Origin: Dethiothermospora halolimnae
GTDB lineage: Bacteria > Bacillota > Clostridia > Tissierellales > VENL01
Direction of reading: 5' to 3'
DNA length: 7,647 nucleotides
Assembly (NCBI RefSeq): GCF_037577855.1
Contig: NZ_JBAKFX010000096.1
Span: 1 to 7,647, forward strand
Part shown: positions 5,554 through 7,647 of the stretch, piece after piece
How the letters are laid out: each line of letters starts with the position of its first letter
How positions within the stretch are numbered: position 1 is the stretch's first letter
Program-made: the position numbers and the translations under genes
The notes under the pieces: generated by a model
The model's input: only the letters and a program-made list of their open reading frames with translations
Databases searched by the model: none
Told to the model about the DNA's origin: nothing

Positions 5554-5579
5554 AAAGTCCTAGCAATAGGGCTTTTTTT
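5553..5579 (+). terminator. Rho-independent terminator of the coupling-protein operon
   Basis: A 10-bp stem (5553-5562 with 5567-5576, one G-U pair) closes on a GCAA tetraloop and runs into seven T residues. It begins at the last base of the stop codon (5551-5553). It separates the operon of 1528-5553 from the small-gene cluster at 5677. Confidence 0.9.
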
Positions 5580-5605
5580 AATACATAATAAAACAAATTT
5601 TATAT

Positions 5606-5611
5606 TATAAT
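5606..5611 (+). promoter_or_regulatory. Weak candidate -10 box for the small-gene cluster
   Basis: A TATAAT lies 66 bases before the start codon at 5677 and after the previous terminator, where a promoter for the second cluster is needed. No recognisable -35 is present at the right spacing, and the whole gap is A/T-rich, so the exact position is uncertain. Confidence 0.25.
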
Positions 5612-5676
5612 TTTCTTTAAAATATCTAAAATAAAATATAAATAAAAACTAGAAAAACGAAAGGAGAGTAGATTTT

Positions 5677-5877
5677 ATGATTAAAACAGAAACATTTAGA
5701 TTTTATGAATTTATAAGAGCTGTTTTAGAAGAAGAAGTAAAGCAAAGATATGGGAAACACACAAAAGATTTAGAGCTTAAGTATATAAGAAAAACTGGAA
5801 GAAATCTAGAAATTATAAAAAGTGAGATAAGCGAAGGTAAAGCATTTATTTTCAAGGGAGGTGAAGTGCGTGAATAA
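5677..5877 (+). CDS. Small hypothetical protein, first gene of the second cluster
   Basis: This 66-residue charged protein has no signal peptide or membrane segment and matches no family I recognise. It looks like an N-terminal helix (FRFYEFIRAVLEEEVKQRYG) followed by a basic stretch (LELKYIRKTGRNLE) that could form strands, then a short hydrophobic end. The start is ATG 5677 after AAAGGAGAG (5660-5668). It follows the operon terminator by about 100 bases and heads a run of small genes. Its last eight bases overlap the start of the next gene, and the AAGGGAGGTG that serves that next gene lies inside its own final codons, which suggests coupled translation. Confidence 0.65.
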   Translation: MIKTETFRFYEFIRAVLEEEVKQRYGKHTKDLELKYIRKTGRNLEIIKSEISEGKAFIFKGGEVRE

Positions 5878-6109
5878 TAAAATAATTAACCAAATTAATA
5901 ACTTAGATAAATTAAAACAGGAAATTACAGATGGAGATTATGGCAAGCTAAAAGCTTATAAAATCAAAAGACAAAGATTAGATAATTTACTTCAAGGCCA
6001 ATATTCCAAACTATCTAAAGATAAACAAAAGCAAATAAGTTTAATTATGGTCGAGGAAGCTTACAGAATAATAAATATGTTAGAAAAACAAGGAAAGGAG
6101 GAAAAATAA
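5870..6109 (+). CDS. Small helical hypothetical protein
   Basis: This 79-residue, strongly helical, Lys/Gln/Asn-rich protein has no recognised family, signal peptide or membrane segment. Heptad-like hydrophobic spacing in IINQINNLDKLKQEI and in ISLIMVEEAYRIINMLEKQ suggests a helical hairpin or a small coiled-coil dimer. I choose GTG 5870 as the start, not the in-frame GTG 5861, because AAGGGAGG at 5855-5862 covers 5861 and is correctly spaced (about 8 bases) from 5870. It overlaps the previous gene by 8 bases, and its stop is one base before the ATG of the next gene. Confidence 0.65.
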   Translation: MNNKIINQINNLDKLKQEITDGDYGKLKAYKIKRQRLDNLLQGQYSKLSKDKQKQISLIMVEEAYRIINMLEKQGKEEK

Positions 6110-6110
6110 T

Positions 6111-6278
6111 ATGTTCATTTATAAAGACAATAAAAAAGATGACTTAAAAGAAATATTGAATCAAATTAAAGAAGAGAATTTAAACAAAGATTATTATATA
6201 AATTTAGAAAAACAAGATAAAGACTATATTTTAACTAAAAAGGAGGTCAAGTTTGATGAGGATAAATATAACAATTAA
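6111..6278 (+). CDS. 55-residue hypothetical protein
   Basis: This short acidic/basic protein (MFIYKDNKKDDLKEILNQIK at its start) is easily missed. The start ATG 6111 has a good AAGGAGGAAA site at about 6095-6104. It lies one base after the previous stop and overlaps the next gene by about 23 bases, so it is packed like a true operon member. It looks like one helix (DLKEILNQIKEENL), a possible strand pair (YYINLEKQDKDYILTKKEV) and a charged end. No family, signal peptide or membrane segment is recognised. The AGGAGGT for the next gene lies inside its codons. Confidence 0.6.
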   Translation: MFIYKDNKKDDLKEILNQIKEENLNKDYYINLEKQDKDYILTKKEVKFDEDKYNN

Positions 6279-6447
6279 TTTGAACAAGGAAAGCCTTAAA
6301 TATATAAGCAGTAAAGCACTAGAAAAAGAGATAACTGTAAATGAGTATATAAAAGAAATGATAGAAGGAAAAGTAGAAGAGATGAAATATAAAGAAGATA
6401 ATGCTAAAACAATAAAAGAAATAGCAGACTTCTTAAATAACTTATAA
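6256..6447 (+). CDS. Small ribbon-helix-helix (CopG/Arc-like) DNA-binding protein
   Basis: This 63-residue protein fits the ribbon-helix-helix pattern. It has an N-terminal alternating strand RINITINLN, helix A (KESLKYISSKALEKE), a turn beginning ITVNE, and helix B (EYIKEMIEGKVEEM), followed by an extra helix to the end. Proteins of this fold dimerise, place the paired N-terminal strands in the major groove, and act as plasmid copy, partition, antitoxin or relaxosome regulators. ATG 6256 is preferred over the adjacent TTG 6253 because AGGAGGT at 6241-6247 is then about 8 bases away. It overlaps the 55-residue gene. Palindromes such as 911-924 are possible operators, but that is inference. No toxin gene is evident directly after it. 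Confidence 0.7.
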   Translation: MRINITINLNKESLKYISSKALEKEITVNEYIKEMIEGKVEEMKYKEDNAKTIKEIADFLNNL

Positions 6448-6482
6448 GAATTCATAAACAAAATAAGGAGGTGAAATGGTTT

Positions 6483-7647
6483 ATGAAAAATAAACAATTT
6501 AAAAATGTTCTAATTATACTTTTAATATTTCAAATGTTCTTTTCTCCATTATTAAATGTAAAAGCTCATGATGCTGTATATATTCAAATTACTATAGATG
6601 AAAGAAATAATAAGTACATGAGCCACTTGAATTCGGACAAACCTGGGTATCTCAAGGAAGGAAACCATCAAGAAGCCCAAACAGGTTATTTTGGTGATTA
6701 TAGAGCAAAAGAAAAAGAACCATTAGATGTTTTTGATTTAAGTTCTAATCTTGATAATTTTAAAGATATTGAATTAGAAGGAGATGATGCTCATGGTGTT
6801 TCTGAAACAGGAGAAGTAGATGATGGTTTGATTTTCACTTTTCCAGCAAAAGAAGAAAATAAATATTTAATTGCTGGTGCTTACAATGCTGGTGCTCAAG
6901 ATCAAGAAAGAGCATTTCAAATATCTAGTACATTAACTTCAAGTTTAAATAGTATGTTAGCTATGGTAAATGATGGTAAGAAATATCAAGATACAGATGA
7001 TTTAATTAGAGCTTCAATATACATAAGACCTAGTGCTGATACAGGAGGATTTAAGGAAGCTAAATTGCCATCAAAACAAGGTAGTATTTATCACATAATG
7101 TATGGTACAGATCCTACCAAAACGCCTAGTACAATAACAGAAGAATTTCCAGACAGTAATTTTGACAAACAAAATTTAGGAAAATATAAACCTCATGCTG
7201 ATGAAAATGGTAATTTGTATGCTTATGTATGGAAAGAGGTAGATGGACAAAGTAATCAAGTAAATGTAAAATCTATAACTCCATTTATTTATGCTATGCC
7301 AAAGGGTTATATACCTATTGATGGAATTAATAATGGAGAAGCTTTAATAGAAAAGTCAGAAGGTACAAATTTTGAATTTGCTGATAGTGGAAATGATACA
7401 GCTTGGCTTACTATTCATCATTTAGCTTTTCAAGCTAATCATTCTAGAACAAATATGGGTATGCATTATGGAAATATTGACACTAAATTTGAAAGTGATA
7501 CAGGATGGTTTGAAGATAAAATTTATGGGCTTCTTTTCAGTGTATTTTCTGGGATTAGGACATTGTTAGGCTTATATGAAACACAAGAACTTATTTATAA
7601 TGAAGGAATGAGAGGTACTGATCTTTATAATGATGGAATGATGAGTT
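6483..7647 (+). CDS. Large exported protein, N-terminal 388 residues, partial; possible conjugation-channel component
   Basis: The frame is open from ATG 6483 to the window edge. The start is supported by AAGGAGGT at 6465-6472; GTG 6471 in the same frame overlaps that site. Residues 1-28 are a clear signal peptide: a Lys-rich start, a hydrophobic core (VLIILLIFQMFF), and a likely cut after VKA at 26-28. Residues 29 to about 335 are a soluble, Asp/Asn/Gly/Ser-rich extracytoplasmic domain without a motif I can name. Near the edge, residues about 349-365 (GLLFSVFSGIRTLLGLY) are hydrophobic, followed by NEGMRGTDLYNDGMM. That layout (exported domain, then the start of membrane segments) fits large polytopic proteins of Gram-positive type IV secretion systems, VirB6-like in role. 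The position downstream of a coupling protein agrees. The functional call is inference, and the true length is unknown. Confidence 0.7.
   Translation, partial: MKNKQFKNVLIILLIFQMFFSPLLNVKAHDAVYIQITIDERNNKYMSHLNSDKPGYLKEGNHQEAQTGYFGDYRAKEKEPLDVFDLSSNLDNFKDIELEGDDAHGVSETGEVDDGLIFTFPAKEENKYLIAGAYNAGAQDQERAFQISSTLTSSLNSMLAMVNDGKKYQDTDDLIRASIYIRPSADTGGFKEAKLPSKQGSIYHIMYGTDPTKTPSTITEEFPDSNFDKQNLGKYKPHADENGNLYAYVWKEVDGQSNQVNVKSITPFIYAMPKGYIPIDGINNGEALIEKSEGTNFEFADSGNDTAWLTIHHLAFQANHSRTNMGMHYGNIDTKFESDTGWFEDKIYGLLFSVFSGIRTLLGLYETQELIYNEGMRGTDLYNDGMMS

Noticed and set aside
6231..6497. Minus-strand open frame of 88 codons
   Set aside because: It is antisense to the ribbon-helix-helix gene, which has a good ribosome site and a recognisable fold.

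Overview
The window reads as part of a conjugative plasmid or integrative conjugative element from a low-GC Firmicute, most likely a clostridium. The support is the very AT-rich DNA, the strong AAGGAGG-type ribosome binding sites, the short U-tailed terminators, the Lys/Ile/Asn-rich proteins, and a type IV coupling ATPase (VirD4/TraG family) in a one-directional run of small plasmid-type genes. All genes I accept are on the + strand. The species and exact replicon cannot be read from the sequence.

Layout. Positions 1-61 hold the terminator of an upstream gene outside the window. A single gene (144-707) encodes a very basic protein, probably DNA-binding, and has its own terminator. Positions 741-1020 are gene-free, AT-rich and palindromic, and end in an orphan terminator. 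Positions about 1066-1450 are gene-free but much richer in G+C (about 41% by hand count) and fold into an elaborate nested structure. This is the most unusual element in the window and looks like a large structured non-coding RNA or long mRNA leader that I cannot assign to a known class. Directly downstream is a four-gene operon: a winged-helix/replication-relaxation-like protein (1528-2136), a second putative winged-helix protein (2120-3046), a protein with a long acidic tail (3068-3607) and the coupling protein (3643-5553), closed by a terminator at 5553-5579. A second cluster starts at 5677 with four small, overlapping or closely spaced genes. One is a likely ribbon-helix-helix protein, and one (55 aa) is easily missed. 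The cluster runs into a large exported protein that continues past the right edge.

How the parts may work together (inference). The two winged-helix proteins could recognise oriT or the replication origin, and the VirD4-like ATPase would pass the relaxosome to a type IV secretion channel. The exported protein at the right edge may be the start of the channel genes. No relaxase, replication initiator of a recognised type, VirB4 ATPase or integrase is visible here.

The structured RNA sits exactly where a promoter and 5' leader of the operon would be. Its closing helices pair across about 370 nt, and it holds a near-perfect 23-nt direct repeat that gives its central stem two competing partners. 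It could be a free-standing plasmid RNA, a switch-like leader, or a single-stranded DNA structure used in replication or transfer.
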